Shown here: piece by piece, positions 21,745 to 33,130 of the stretch
How positions within the stretch are numbered: position 1 is the stretch's first letter
Layout: each line of letters opens with the position of its first letter
NCBI GenBank assembly: GCA_018697195.1
Contig: JAGMWU010000063.1
Span: 1 to 64,000 of the forward strand
Reading direction: 5' to 3'
Length of the DNA stretch: 64,000 nucleotides
Source of the DNA: Certhia americana
Lineage: Eukaryota > Chordata > Aves > Passeriformes > Certhiidae
Position numbers and translations under genes: made by a program
Notes under the pieces: model-generated
The model's database searches: none
Seen by the model: the letters and a program-made list of their open reading frames with translations, nothing else
Told to the model about the DNA's origin: nothing

Positions 21745-22160
21745 CAACCTCCTGGCCCCAGGAGCCTCCCTGGTACCCCGTGAGTGAAGTGTGAGCTAAA
21801 ATTTTATCACTTTAACAAGATTAATTGAGCACAGCCAAGAATGGCAAAAGCAAAATTAATTCACTGAGAGCAAGGCAAGGTCTTTCTTTTCCACCAGCAG
21901 CAATATCCATGTAATCATTAGATAATGTTCCAATTGATATCCCTGTCAGGGAATGTGCCTGTTTTCCTCACATGAGAGCAAATATTCATAACAGCAGCAC
22001 TCAAAGAGTAAATATGAGAGAATTCCCCCATATTCCCCTGGAAACCCCCATGAGGTGTGCCCAGGAGGGATTAGCATTGGGATAGCAAGTGGGAATGGGA
22101 GGCTGTATCCCAGGAGGCACTCAGGTAGGGATGGAGGTGGGGATGAGGTCAGGAATGAGA
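21745..22160. other. Intergenic DNA, nothing recognised
   Basis: AT-rich stretch (21790-22020) with TTAATTGAG and ATTAATTCACTGAG, leading into the hexamer array. No gene or repeat family recognised. Confidence 0.4.
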
Positions 22161-22161
22161 C

Positions 22162-22276
22162 TGGAGATGGAGAGATGGAGATGGAGATGGAGATGGAGAT
22201 GGAGATGGAGATGGAGATNNNNNNNNNNAGATGGAGATGGAGATGGAGATGGAGATGGAGATGGAGATGGAGATGA
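22162..22276. repeat. GGAGAT hexanucleotide array with assembly gap
   Basis: A near-perfect tandem array of the 6-bp unit GGAGAT. Bases 22219-22228 are ten Ns, so the array length is unresolved. Open frames through it (Trp-Arg or Asp-Gly repeats) are artefacts of the hexamer. Confidence 0.97.
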
Positions 22277-22279
22277 GAT

Positions 22280-25200
22280 GGAATAGAATGGGAGTGGGGA
22301 TGAGGATAGGGATGCTTCTTCCAGATGCATGCCAGCAGAGATTCCCATTAAGGAGCAATTCCAAACCACACTGGTCCCATCACAAACCATAGGGAGTAAG
22401 GTGGGCACAGCCCATGGGACATGGCCACCAGCCCCTAGGTGCAGGAGTGGTGGTGGAACAGCTCCACTTGCTCAGGGCTTCCTTCCTGTTTGTCCTGTTT
22501 TCTTCTGAAAAACAGAAATCAGGATGTTTTTACAGTTCTCAGTTACACGCTTCAGCTTTTCATGGTGCCTCGTGCGAGGCTTTGTGATGCAAGAAGTTCA
22601 GAATTCTTTTACTGCACCCTCCTGCCCAATGGGAATTGGAATTGTGAGGCTGAACATGCTGGTTAAATGAAAAAGGTGACTTTGCCAATGGGCAAACCCC
22701 CCATTGATGGGGTTCCTGGCTCCAGCACAGCCAGAAGGATGACATTCCCTGGAGAGGAGCTGGGAGAAAGGTGCCTGGTGCCTTGTGTGTCCCTGTGTTG
22801 TGCCCTGCACTAGCAGCACCATGGCTGGAGCCTGCAGCACCAGCACCGGCTCTGGTCCCAGCCCTGCCTGGCTGAGCCATTTGCATCATCCCAGGGTTTT
22901 GTTTTCCCTCTGGTTTGGCTCCTGCCTGGATTTTTCAAAGGCTCCGGAGCAGCGAGCGCCCTTCCTCCCCCGGCCGGCACACATTGTTCGAATTAGTGCC
23001 TAAATGAAAGGATATTGTTGGTTCCTGTTGGGAGATAATAACCTCAGTAGCGGAGGGAATTTCACCCATGCAGAGAGAATTTGCCGGGCTGTCCCCGCCA
23101 GCAGAGCCCCTCGCCAGGGTCCGTCTCGCTGGGACAATGGCTGATGGGAACGGATCCGCCAGGAAGCGGGAGTTTATCTTGGCATGCCACTCTAATTGCT
23201 GAAAACTCTGCTTTCTGACCTCAAAAATGTGCCACCGCTCCCCATCTGGCACAGGGGCACCTGTGGCACAGCACAGCTGGGATCAGCACTGATAGCAGCA
23301 GTTACCAGACACGGTCCCCATGGAAAAGTGCTCCTGTTCCCAAATTCTTAAGGGATTTGGGGTTTCCCTCTTCCTTCCCATCCGTCTGCCTTCTCCCATG
23401 GCTTAAGGAGATATGAACCCCTTGCCATGCCATGGAAGTGGAAAAAAGAGAAAGGAAAAAAGTAACCAGACAATGGAAATCACAGTATTTCCATTTTCAC
23501 TAAAGCACAGAGAATGTCAAGCATATGGAAAACATCCTTGTCAGACCAAAAGGCACCTTCTGCTCCATTTTTCTGTTGTGGGGATGCCAAGTGGCTGCCA
23601 CTGCTTCAGTGCCCTTCACCACCATCCCCAGGATGCCGTGGCAGGTGCTGGTGGTTTGGAGCTCACAGGGACACAGGGACAAGCACAGTGGCACCTGGAT
23701 GACATCAGGGCAGGAGGGGATGGGCTGTAGGACACCCCCATGGGGACCCTGCTCCTCACAGCCTGTGCTCAAGCCAGGTGGGTACCAGTGCTGAGCCCAC
23801 ATCCAGCCATCCCACCTGGCTTCAACCTGGACAATCATTTCATTTTACACCCCAAATTTTAATTCTTTTTTTTTGCCAGTTGCACTTAGATCGAATTTTT
23901 AACAGATGTTTTGACTTGTTATAGGTGAAGGAAAAATAACTCCAAGTATTTCTTGATTAGAGCTTGTTCAAAGTTCTCTAGTGGAGCTGTTTCCACATCA
24001 GAAAATCCTGACTATGTGCAATCAAACATTTAATTTCCATGGACACAATATCAGAGGATTCCTTCAGGTTAGAATCTGTTACAGTTATTAATCACAGCGG
24101 CACAGCTGAAATGAAACCTTTTATTGAATGTTGTGACAAAGGGATAAATTAAAGCATTTCTGGAATGTATCAGATTTGGGTCCAAGGCTGAAATTTCAAA
24201 ATCCTGACTTTTTTTCTGCGTTATGTGGTCCAAATGTGGAGCTTTTCTGTGTCAGAAGAAGCAATTGGGGGGTGCTGGGAGCTGCGTGGCCATCGGCAGG
24301 GAGGGAGGGGACGGTGTTGTGACTGCCCAGGGGTCGGGGCTGCAGCACATGTCACACATCCCCTTCCCAATCAATGACACTAGCCCTTCCAGGGACACTC
24401 TAGTGAGGATCCTGTGGGAATGTTCCCCTTCGTGCCGCGGGCTCGGAACAGCCAAGGGACAGCCATCAAATAAAAAATATATCCTTCAATGTACATTGAG
24501 ATTTTCATCCCCGAATCCTTGCAGAGGAATAGATCCATCCACTGGAGAGCTCTGCCTGCAGCCAGACGGGGTTGGGACCGTGGCTGGAGCAGATTGGAGG
24601 ACCCCAAGGCAGGGATCTGCCCACAGCTCCGGGAGGTGACGCCGAGGGACAAAGCCACCCAGAGGCACCGGCTGTGGCGAGCGCCCGTCCCTCCCCCTTC
24701 CTTTCCATTTCCCAAACAATTTCCTAATCAGACCTTTCTGTCTGGAGTTTATTAGTGATTCACAGGCTAAGAGGAAATGGTGATTTTTTGGGTCCTGGTC
24801 TGATAGGAGGGGTGGAGTCGGCAGCAATATTCCGCTTTTGTGGCTCAGCAGTGGATAAATCGCAGAGGAAATGTCAACGGGAGCCAGCCCCGCTCCTCGG
24901 CAGAGCCCTGCTTCTTTGGCCAAGAGAAATCACTTTTTGGGGGGTTGAGGAAAGCAAAGAGTAAGGAGGATTCCTCCTCAGAATGAGTGCTTTGGCAAGG
25001 GGGTCTCTGCCCCCGCTGAGTGACAAAGCTGCGTGTCCCAATGTCCCCATCACTGGTGGCTCTGCCCTCCGGCGGGTGGGTCACACCTCCGCTGGGCTCC
25101 CCTGCCCTGCAGCTCTTTCCTCCACCTCCTCCTCCTCCCGGTGCTACCCAAAGGCTGATTCTTGGGGCTGGGAGCTGCTGCAATGAGCAGGCTTTGACAA

Positions 25201-26345
25201 AAGATCTGGTGCAAAGGGTCTGGCCTCGGTCTGGCCTGGTATTCCCAGCTCCTCTGAAATCAAATCTGGCTGCAGATTCCTGGCATTTTTCACCAAATGC
25301 TGTGTGTCTGCCACTGCTTTTGATTCTGGTTGAAAGGTAATTCAAGTTACAGGTAGACATCAGGTAGCAGGGCTGGGTAGGGGATGGAGCTGTGGATGAG
25401 GGAATGGGGTCAACTGGAACCAGCCCCCTCTGGCCCTTCCCCAGCCTTCAAGTGGTGTTTCCCCCAGAAAATCCTGTGGAAAATGCAGACCATGGGATGC
25501 TGCACCTGAGAGCAGGAGAGGGCTGGGGCTGGGGCTGAGGATGGTGATGGTGGATGCCTGGGATGGGGTTGGGCTGGCAGTGATGCTTCCTCCCTCCAAA
25601 CAGGCAGCTTTTCTGGTCCCTCTCCAGAGAGGCATTTGTACAGCCTGGGGTTGCTTTTCTTTTCCTCAGCCTAAAAAAATGACCAGGATCTATGAAAATA
25701 ACAGTGTTGTTTTTAAATTTTGTGAGGCCAAGAGGACAAACCTGTAAATAGCATCCTCCTCCTCCTCCTCTTCCTCTCTCCATCTGCAGGACCTGCCACT
25801 GTTCCCAACACAAGATTTTCCAGCCCCAGCTCTGCAGTCTCAGGACAGCGTGGTAGTCCCAGTTCTCCTGTTCCCACCGACAACGTTGGACCTCAATCCT
25901 CACAGCCCTCAGTCCTTGTGAAGCTACTCACAGCCAGGGACATCCACGGCCACATTGCCCAGAAATGTCACCCGTGGCTTTGACCCAAAGTTCAGCCCCA
26001 ATTTCAGCTGTCTGTGGGGAGAGCTGCTTCCCCAGGACCCACTCACTCCCCTCCCCTTGTATTTATCCGAATGTGTTTACAATTACAGGGAATGCCAGGG
26101 AACACAGAGCGCCGTGGCCAGCAAGTCAGCGTCAGGGCAGTCCGGGCTGGAGGTCAGCACACTGTTTTCTTTAATTTCTCTGAGAGCTTTTTGGGAGATT
26201 TCCCTCCTCCATTATTAAACTCAGATGAGCCGCTGGGGAGGTTAGGTCGCATGTGGTTCAGGGCACTTTTTTCTTTTGTAATTTTTTTTTTTTTTTTTTT
26301 TTTTTGTATTTGCAATGTTTCGCCCTTAACTCTTTCAGGACAAGC
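22280..26345. other. Intergenic DNA with candidate regulatory islands
   Basis: No gene recognised. Three stretches look CNE-like: 22970-23220 (TTCGAATTAGTGCCTAAATG and GAGATAATAACC), 23840-24180 (TTACAGTTATTAATCACAGC, GGGATAAATTAAAGC) and 26030-26230. A 24-base T homopolymer occupies 26282-26305. A CTC-rich simple stretch lies near 25753-25780. The rest is G/C-rich and unremarkable. Confidence 0.4.
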
Positions 26346-26346
26346 T

Positions 26347-26640
26347 TCCCATCTCAGCCCCAGGATGAGCCCACGAGTGGGATGGTGGTTCCTGGGTCAG
26401 CTGAGACCTGGGCTGGTGCTGGAGTGCTCAAGGCTTGAAGATGCCAGTATGAGCCCATCCAAGCATCACTGGGAGGTTTAGGTTGGATATCAGGAACAAG
26501 TTCTATCCCCAGAAGGTCGTGGAGCACTGAACAGGCTTTCTAGGGAATGGTCACAGCCCCAAGGCTGCCAGAGCTCCAGGAAAATGCTCTCAAGGACATG
26601 GTGGGATCCTCAGGGTGTTTCTGTGCAGAGGGCAGGGGGG
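26347..26640 (+). mobile_element. CR1-type repeat, longer copy B
   Basis: Aligns with copy A at 21385 from CTCAGCC/GATGAGCC through GGTTTAGGTTGGATATCAGG and GGCTGCCAGAGCTCCAGGA. It lacks the final CR1 tail and is therefore truncated at its 3' side too. Confidence 0.82.
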
Positions 26641-26644
26641 CTGC

Positions 26645-28780
26645 AGGCAGAACCTGAGGAGCAGCAGCACCAGCAGACGCCTGCTCCTGCACTCCTGGCT
26701 CCCAGCAAGGCCGTGCATCCCCAGCTGGGCAGCTTTGAAGTCTGGTGCCTCCTTCCCTGTGGAGGGGTTGGAACCAGCCGTGGCTGTGACAAGGGACTGA
26801 TGTCATGTGGGCATGGGGCCAAGTGCCATGGCTCCTGGGCCCAGTTTGGTTCAAAGCCTGTGGCATGCTGCAGTGGTTAGCAGGGCACACGGCAGATGAG
26901 AAGCAGACAGCAGGATGAGTGCAGGGAGTGGGGAGCTGGGCCCTGGGATTGAAGGATGGTTTCTACCAAGGCCAGTGCCAGGCTCCAATCTCTGGCATGT
27001 CCCTGTGATGGCACCAGGTGCCTGCTGGTGCAAGGTCACAGAGGCTCCCCCAACCAGGACAGTCCCTGAGACCAGGGAAGGGCATGGCACTGGGCCCCAG
27101 GGAATGGCCCTGCTGGAATAATTGATGCCAGCGCCTTCTGGAAAAGCTCTTGTGGGTCACCCCAGCACCCTTCTCCCTTCCAAGCCCAGGATCCCCAGCT
27201 CCAAAACCCCAGCACATCAAGCCCTGTGCTCAGCCTTTTAAAATTATTTTTAATTTCCTGAAGGGAGAGCTTTTAATTTATTTCTGGAACAAAGTGGGGG
27301 AAGGGATGGGGAAGATGACTCTGAAATCCATCACTAAGCCCCCTCCACTTCCAAACCTTCCTTTTCCAACTGTCTCCAAAAAGGACCAGAACAGCTCTCC
27401 CTGAGTCCTCATGTCCCCTCTATCCTGTGCCCCTGCTCTGGGGTTCCCTACAGTGTCCCCACATGCAGGTCCTTGCAGAGAGGGACAACTGGGGCTGAGG
27501 GGACACTGGCTTGCAGAGGAATGGAACTGTTTTCACAGGAAGCAGCAAATCCTGCTGGTCTCCATCAGACACAGATAATCCTAGGAGCTGGGCTGAACCT
27601 GAGCTGCACTAGTGCAAAATCCAGTGAGATAGACCCCCTAAAAACCACTGCTTCTGGATCCCTCTATGAACCCAGAATTTCCCTGGCTCCCACTATGGTT
27701 GGCACTTGGTGGAGGAACCCCAAATCCCCCAAACCAGTGGAGCCAGAGCCAGAGCAGCAGGTTTGCAGCAGGCTGCAGCACATCTGTACCTGTTGGCCTG
27801 TGGGGATTCCTGGTGTGGGGACAAGCAAAGCTGAGAGAGGAGCAAACCCTGTTCTGCCCTGAAGCCAAACTCCAGTAGCACTCATGGTTTTCTGCGCTGT
27901 TGGAAATCTAAACCTTGAGATAGAAAAGGCCTGTTTGGGATGTGCCTCTTGGTAAAGTGGGGGGGAAGGTCCCTGAATGGATCAAAATACCCTCTGTGCT
28001 GTCAGTGATGAAAATTTCACTCTGTTTGAGTTCAGACCACGATGGGAGTGAAGCCCAGAGCAGCACAAAGCAAAGGCTCGGCTGATGGTAAAGGCTGAGC
28101 TGAACCCATTATGTTCCCAAACTGTTGTTTCTGTCCTGCCCATTCCCAGATGCCTGAGTCAGCTCCTGCCTTTCCTGTACGACGGGAAGAGTTTGTTCCT
28201 TTAATCCCAGGCTTCCCCTGGAGCTGCAGCACAAGTGCCCCAGTTACAGCTCTTGGTCCTGCCCCTCTGGCTGCTCCTCCATGGAGTTTTTGAAGCCTTT
28301 GGAGCAGCCGGGAGCAGGAGATGCTGTCAAGGGGCCTGTCAAGGCAGATGAGAAATTAAAACAACTTATTTATCACTCACATATTCCACTGCTCCAAACC
28401 CTCTCCATGTCATGGGGGAACTTCTGCTCTCGGCGTTTCTCCCCTATATCCCATCTCCAGCAACCCAGAGCTTTCAAAAGGATCTTTGTCCTCCCTGAAA
28501 GCACCTCCTTCCCTTCTTCCTCCCCCTCGGGGCAGGCGAGAGGTGCCGAGCTCAGGCTGTGCTTGGGCTACGGAGCGCTTGGGATGTCGGTGCTCTGCTT
28601 GTGCCATGTCTATCCCAGAACTCGCATAGGATGACAGGGAAGGCGACATCGGGTGATCCGGCAGGAGAGGGTACCATCCCCGCCCGGGGCAGCTCTGTGG
28701 GTGACTGGGGAGTATGTGGCTGCCCCACCTCGGCTCCCAGCCCCACAGAGCCTCTTTATCTCCCGAGACATTCCCGGTGC
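26645..28780. other. Intergenic DNA, nothing recognised
   Basis: GC-rich, with many short open frames on both strands that lack any protein similarity. A small AT-rich patch lies at 27235-27300. Confidence 0.45.
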
Positions 28781-29508
28781 TTCATGTGATCCCCGCGCCG
28801 GGCGGGGGCTCGTGGGAACCCTTTGATGTTCCTGAGCTTTTTCCTTTCCCAGCGCGGACACCCCGGCTCCGGGCGAGGGGAATAAAGAACCCACTGAGCA
28901 CTCAGCTCCATCCTCATCCCCACGGGGACCTGCTGAGGCTCACGGGACCCACGGGCCAGTGGGAAGGAGACAGTGTCCCAATCCAGGCACCCCGCCCGTG
29001 TCGGGGAGCGCTCTCCAGCACCCACCCAGCGCCGGGCTGTCCGTGCCGGGGGGGCTCCAGCTCCTTCTCGCTGACACGAGTGGGGTTTTTCCCCTTTCCC
29101 CTGAAGGACAGCAGTGGGAGTTTATCGAGGGATGCTGTGGGTGACCATGGACCCGTAGGGATACACGGCAGCCGGGGGCGGGGGGCAGCGGGGGGCAGCG
29201 GGGGACAGCGGGCAGGACCGGGGGGCTCCGATTCCTCCGAGCATCCTCGTTCTCCCCGAGCATCCCCGCTCCCGCCGAGGATCCCTGTGCTCCCCCCTAG
29301 CATCCCTGTTCCCCCCAGCATCCCTATCCCTCCCCAGCATCTCTGTCCCTCCCCAGCAACCCCGCCGGCACCGTCGGAAGTCCGGCCGTGACACCTCCCC
29401 ACGCGGGGCCGCTTCCGCTCCCGCTCCCACCCGCGGCGGCGGCGGCGCACGGAGCCCAGGCGGGGACCGGGGCCGGGATCGGGGCTGCAGCAGGGCTGGA
29501 TCGGGGCG
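28781..29508 (+). promoter_or_regulatory. C1orf216: C1orf216 CpG-island promoter and noncoding exon 1
   Basis: Very GC- and CpG-rich. It contains a G-quadruplex-prone run (29173-29212), a degenerate roughly 22-bp AGCATCCCTGT-type tandem array (29237-29360) and a CGG repeat (about 29432-29445). A good donor, GGGGCG|GTGAGT at 29508/29509, marks the end of a noncoding first exon that probably starts near 29400. The start site cannot be fixed from sequence. Confidence 0.7.
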
Positions 29509-29587
29509 GTGAGTGCTCGGAGCCGGGCGGGCGGTGCGAGCGGAACGGCGGCTCCCGGGGATCGCCAGCCGCCCCTGGCCGGGTTCA

Positions 29588-29712
29588 GGGGGGTTCTGCG
29601 GAGGGTCTGCGGGGGCAGCAGGACTCCCCCCGCGGGGCTGGGGGGCAGGAGACTCTTGGGGGGGCTCTGTGGGGGTTCTGTGGGGGCTCTGCGGGCGCTC
29701 TGTGGGGCAGGG
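29588..29712 (+). repeat. G-rich tandem array at start of C1orf216 intron 1
   Basis: Repeated GGGGGCTCTGTGG / GGGGGTTCTGTGG units of about 13-14 bp give many runs of three or more G on the coding strand, a strong G-quadruplex candidate just downstream of the exon 1 donor. Confidence 0.75.
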
Positions 29713-30474
29713 ATGCTCTCCGGCTCGGCCCCCCCCCGCCCGCGCATCCCCCCCGGCAGAGCATCCCGGCCCCGCCCGCCCCTGCAGAGGGAATCGCTTC
29801 TATGGGGTGCTGCTCTTCTGTGGGGTGCAGCGGTTTTATCGGGGTGTCACCCAGCCCTGGGCCGAGCTGCGGGGCGGGGGTTTCGGGGTGCCAGGCCTCT
29901 GGCAGCACCCTGAGCTGGGCACGGGATCCTGCACCCCTCCTGCTGCCCCGCTACTGGCTGGGGTCAGAGTGGGACACCCGATAGATTCCTTCCTGCGATT
30001 CCTGTGAGCTCATCCTCCTTGCAGGAGAGAGCTTGGAGAGCGCCTCTCGCTGCCAGTGACCCGGCAAGGAATGCTGTGATAACCTTTCCTTTTCTGGGCC
30101 AGTTTGTTCCCAGTCCTGCAGAGAAGGAAGGCCAGTGGAGTCATCAGTTTGGCCAGGAGGCCAGCCCTCAGTCCTGATGCAGGGCTGATGACTGAGGTTG
30201 TGCAGAGGAGTCCAGGTAGTCTCAGCTGCTTGAAAGACATTTATTGCTGGTGGAAAAGCATCTCCTTCCAAGTACACCTTTACCAGCATGGAATTAATTG
30301 CATCAGCTGTAGCCCAAATGCTGCCAGCAGCACGTGCGTGCCTGCGTGCCTGTGCCTCATGGTGCCCTTTGGCATCACCCAAGGGATGCTGCAAGAACAT
30401 GGGCTTGGATTGGAGCTCTCAGGGAAGACAGATGGGATGTGAGGTGCCTCCTTGAGCTTCTGCATCAGGTGGGA

Positions 30475-30580
30475 AGATGCCTTTGGATGGGTGGCTCCCT
30501 GCCTATGGCAAGGGGTGGGAACTAAATGAGCTTTAAGGTCTCTTCCAACCCAGTGTTTTCCAAGATTCCATGATGTTGCA
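30475..30580 (+). mobile_element. CR1 LINE 3' fragment in C1orf216 intron 1
   Basis: GGCTCCCTGCCTATGGCAAG, then GAGCTTTAAGGTCTCTTCCAACCC and a TTCCATGAT end identify a CR1 terminus. Confidence 0.88.
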
Positions 30581-30776
30581 TGGGGACATGCCGAGAACAG
30601 CAGTCAAACACCCAGGAAATGCTGACCCTATGATAGGTCCAGTACCTTTAAAGAGGGCTAGATAGAGATAAAGTTAAGGGCATGTTTTTCCCCACTGTAG
30701 CTCTGGTTGTGCCAGCCCAGGTGCCCACAGGTACATTACAGCTCTGTGTCTCTCTTGCAGGCAGCACACCGGTGAG

Positions 30777-31595
30777 ATGTTTGCTGTCTGCCCAGGAAAC
30801 GTTCCATTCCGGCAGGGCCAGGGGGGCCCAGGGCTGGGCACGGCCATCCCAGGGGCGGGACATGGGCCGGACTCCAACTCCAACTTCGTGGGAGAGGTGT
30901 GTGACAGCAATGAGAACTGGAGCCAGCCAGGACCGGGGTCCCCGCCGGAGAAGGGCTCCAGCCGGAGCGAAAACACCACAAATCCGTCTGATAATCTGCT
31001 GTTATTAATGCAGAGACAGATGGTCCAGGGCCGGCTTAGGGACACCGCCCCGGGCCTGGGTGACATGCACCCCGAGCAGGGGGAGCGCAGCCCCCCCGAG
31101 GGAGCGGAGGTCAGCGGGGCAGGGGGACAAAACACTGCCGAGGAGGCGGCTGGGGGATGTGTCAAGCCCCTGAGCTCCCCTGCAGAGGACAACGGCTACG
31201 CCAGCAGCTCCCTCAGCATCGACAGCCCGGACAGCACCTGCAGCACCACCTGGGACCCTCCCACCTCTGCCCCCCGAGCCGGGAGCCCCCCTGAGGCAGG
31301 GCTGGCTGAGCCTGAGCTGGGGACCCTCTTCCCGGCGCTGGCAGAGGCTGTGCAGCAGCTGCAGGACAAGGAGCGCTTCAAAGAGCAGGAGAAGGAGAAG
31401 CACCACATCCAGCTGGTGATGTACCGGCGCCTGGCCCTGCTGCGCTGGATCCACGGCCTGCAGCAGAAAGTTGTGGACCAGCAGAACCGGTTGCAGGAGA
31501 GTTTCGACACCATCCTGGATAATCGCAAGGAGCTCCTCCGCTGCATGCAGCAGGGCCCAGTCTGCCTCGCTGCTGCAGCTGCCCCGGGCCCCTGA
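30777..31595 (+). CDS. C1orf216: C1orf216 homologue, UPF0500 family protein
   Basis: A single coding exon (acceptor CTTGCAG|GC at 30760/30761) encodes 272 residues; human C1orf216 has 229. The function is unknown. Shared with the human protein are PDSNSNF near residue 31, SPPEGAE near 105, the serine-rich EDNGYASSSLSIDS (137-150) and the whole C-terminal third (about 185-259), which is rich in charged and long aliphatic residues and probably forms a coiled coil (KEQEKEKHH, YRRLALL, RLQESFDTILDNRKELLRC). The extra length is mostly Pro/Gly-rich linker and a short Ala-rich tail. There is no signal peptide or membrane segment. The start codon is 16 nt into exon 2 with G at -3. Gene order between CLSPN and PSMB2 matches human, supporting orthology. 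Confidence 0.95.
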   Translation: MFAVCPGNVPFRQGQGGPGLGTAIPGAGHGPDSNSNFVGEVCDSNENWSQPGPGSPPEKGSSRSENTTNPSDNLLLLMQRQMVQGRLRDTAPGLGDMHPEQGERSPPEGAEVSGAGGQNTAEEAAGGCVKPLSSPAEDNGYASSSLSIDSPDSTCSTTWDPPTSAPRAGSPPEAGLAEPELGTLFPALAEAVQQLQDKERFKEQEKEKHHIQLVMYRRLALLRWIHGLQQKVVDQQNRLQESFDTILDNRKELLRCMQQGPVCLAAAAAPGP

Positions 31596-33130
31596 GGTGC
31601 CAGCAGTGCAGCCCAGCCCAGCCCTCACCCTCTGGATGGTGTGGTGTTGGCTGGTGCCATCTCCATCCTGTGCCAAGCGCTCACTGGGCCCCTGGGTGCC
31701 CATCCTGCCCTTCCCATCTCTCTCCAACTCCAATGAAGCCAAGAGTCCCTGAGGCATTCATTTCCGTTATCCCTCTGCACTGGAATTTCTTTTGTCCTGC
31801 ACCCTTTTAGGGTGGTGCTAGGCTGGGTTGACCTCAGGACCTTGGGGTTTGCTGAGCCTGAGGTAACCAGGCTCAATTTTAAACCTAATCTAGTCCATTG
31901 TTGAGCCTGGTTTAGCCACACCAGTGCCTGGGTGGCAATGCTGGAGCTGCAGGGTAGTGAGGGCTTTAGGGCATTGAAGCTTCTAAACCTCCCTGGGCAA
32001 AGCACTTCCAGCATGTGCTTCATCCCCACATCCCACCTGCACTGGTGTGTCCCTGCAGCCACTGCCCAGCCCCTGGTAAACATTGCTTTTTGGTGAGACT
32101 GAGGTGTCCTGGGCTGTGAGAGAGAAAAAAAAAAAAAATTCTGAAAAGTGACCTCAAATTGCTGAAAAGTAAATTTAAGTCAAATGATCCAACACCAATA
32201 TATGTTTTTAATGTCAATATTAGAGAAAAGTTAATTTAGGTCTATGTGTGTGTGCATGTCTGTCTGCTGTGGGCGACGCTCTCACTCAGTGCACGATCCC
32301 AAAGCTGCTCATGAACTTGTGGTGTTGGTGTTTATATTAATTTATCATTTGAGAACCCAGAGAATATTTTTTTTTTTGAATCTGCATTTTATCCAGTGAG
32401 AGCTGCACACAGAACCCAAAGAACAATTGTCTTAACTAGAGATGGAAAAGGAGCTGCTGTGTGTGTTTGCTGTGCTTTGCTCTGTATCCATAGGACACAT
32501 ATTCCATTTAAGTGCTGGTGTGGAGGATCTGCAGTGGGCAGTGAGGGCTCAGCCAGAGGGGTCTGCACTCCCTGTCCTGCCCTGGTTGCCAAGGGCCACT
32601 GATTCCATTTCTCACCTGCAAAGGAGGGTGATGAGGGATTCCAGAGATTCCCCACAACCAAACTGCTTCCTGCCATTGGAGGAACCACTTCACCAAGACT
32701 CCAGCAAACAGCAGAACCTGGAAGCCTGGTCAGATCCTGGCACTCACCACCCACCAGATGCTCCAGGACTAAGGATAAACAACTACGGCCAAGCCCAGCA
32801 GTGACGCACAGGCCAGGGGCAGCACCAGCCTCCTCCTGCCCCACATGGGGCACAGCTGGGCTCTGCTCCCCCTGGGACTGCTGCCAGTGGGTGAAGTGAG
32901 GAGATCCACAAAAATCCTCTTCCAAGAAGAACGTTTTGGTGGCATAGAGTGCACTCAGCTCAAAGCAACCTGTGCCAGCGCTGGAGGATTTTGGCAGCTT
33001 CCCCCAAGACTCATGCTGCCCTCACCTCCCTTCTGCTTGCTTGTGTCCAGTGCCTGCTGCCTCTGTCATATCCCAGACCTGTGATCATGGGCATGTTGTA
33101 CACGATAATAAAAGCCTTGGAGCTGAAGGA
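31596..33130 (+). other. C1orf216: C1orf216 3' UTR
   Basis: About 1.5 kb without an earlier AATAAA or ATTAAA. It includes an A run near 32125-32138 and a T run near 32370. The extent is inferred from the first poly(A) signal at 33107. Confidence 0.6.
33107..33112 (+). terminator. C1orf216: Likely C1orf216 poly(A) signal
   Basis: AATAAA within GATAATAAAAGCC, followed by a T-rich stretch (TTTGTTCCTTTCTTTCCC). It is the first canonical signal downstream of the coding exon. Confidence 0.65.

Noticed and set aside
22055..22286. Trp-Arg and Asp-Gly repeat proteins
   Set aside because: Direct translations of the GGAGAT hexamer array, broken by an N gap.
28714..29391. 225-codon plus-strand open frame
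   Set aside because: Pro-rich translation of the CpG island and the AGCATCCC array, with no similarity to any family I know.
28914..29747. 277-codon minus-strand open frame
   Set aside because: It lies in the C1orf216 CpG island, is Pro/Gly/Arg-rich and repeats with the local tandem arrays. GC-rich DNA gives few stops by chance.
31005..31757. 250-codon minus-strand open frame
   Set aside because: Antisense shadow of the C1orf216 coding exon.
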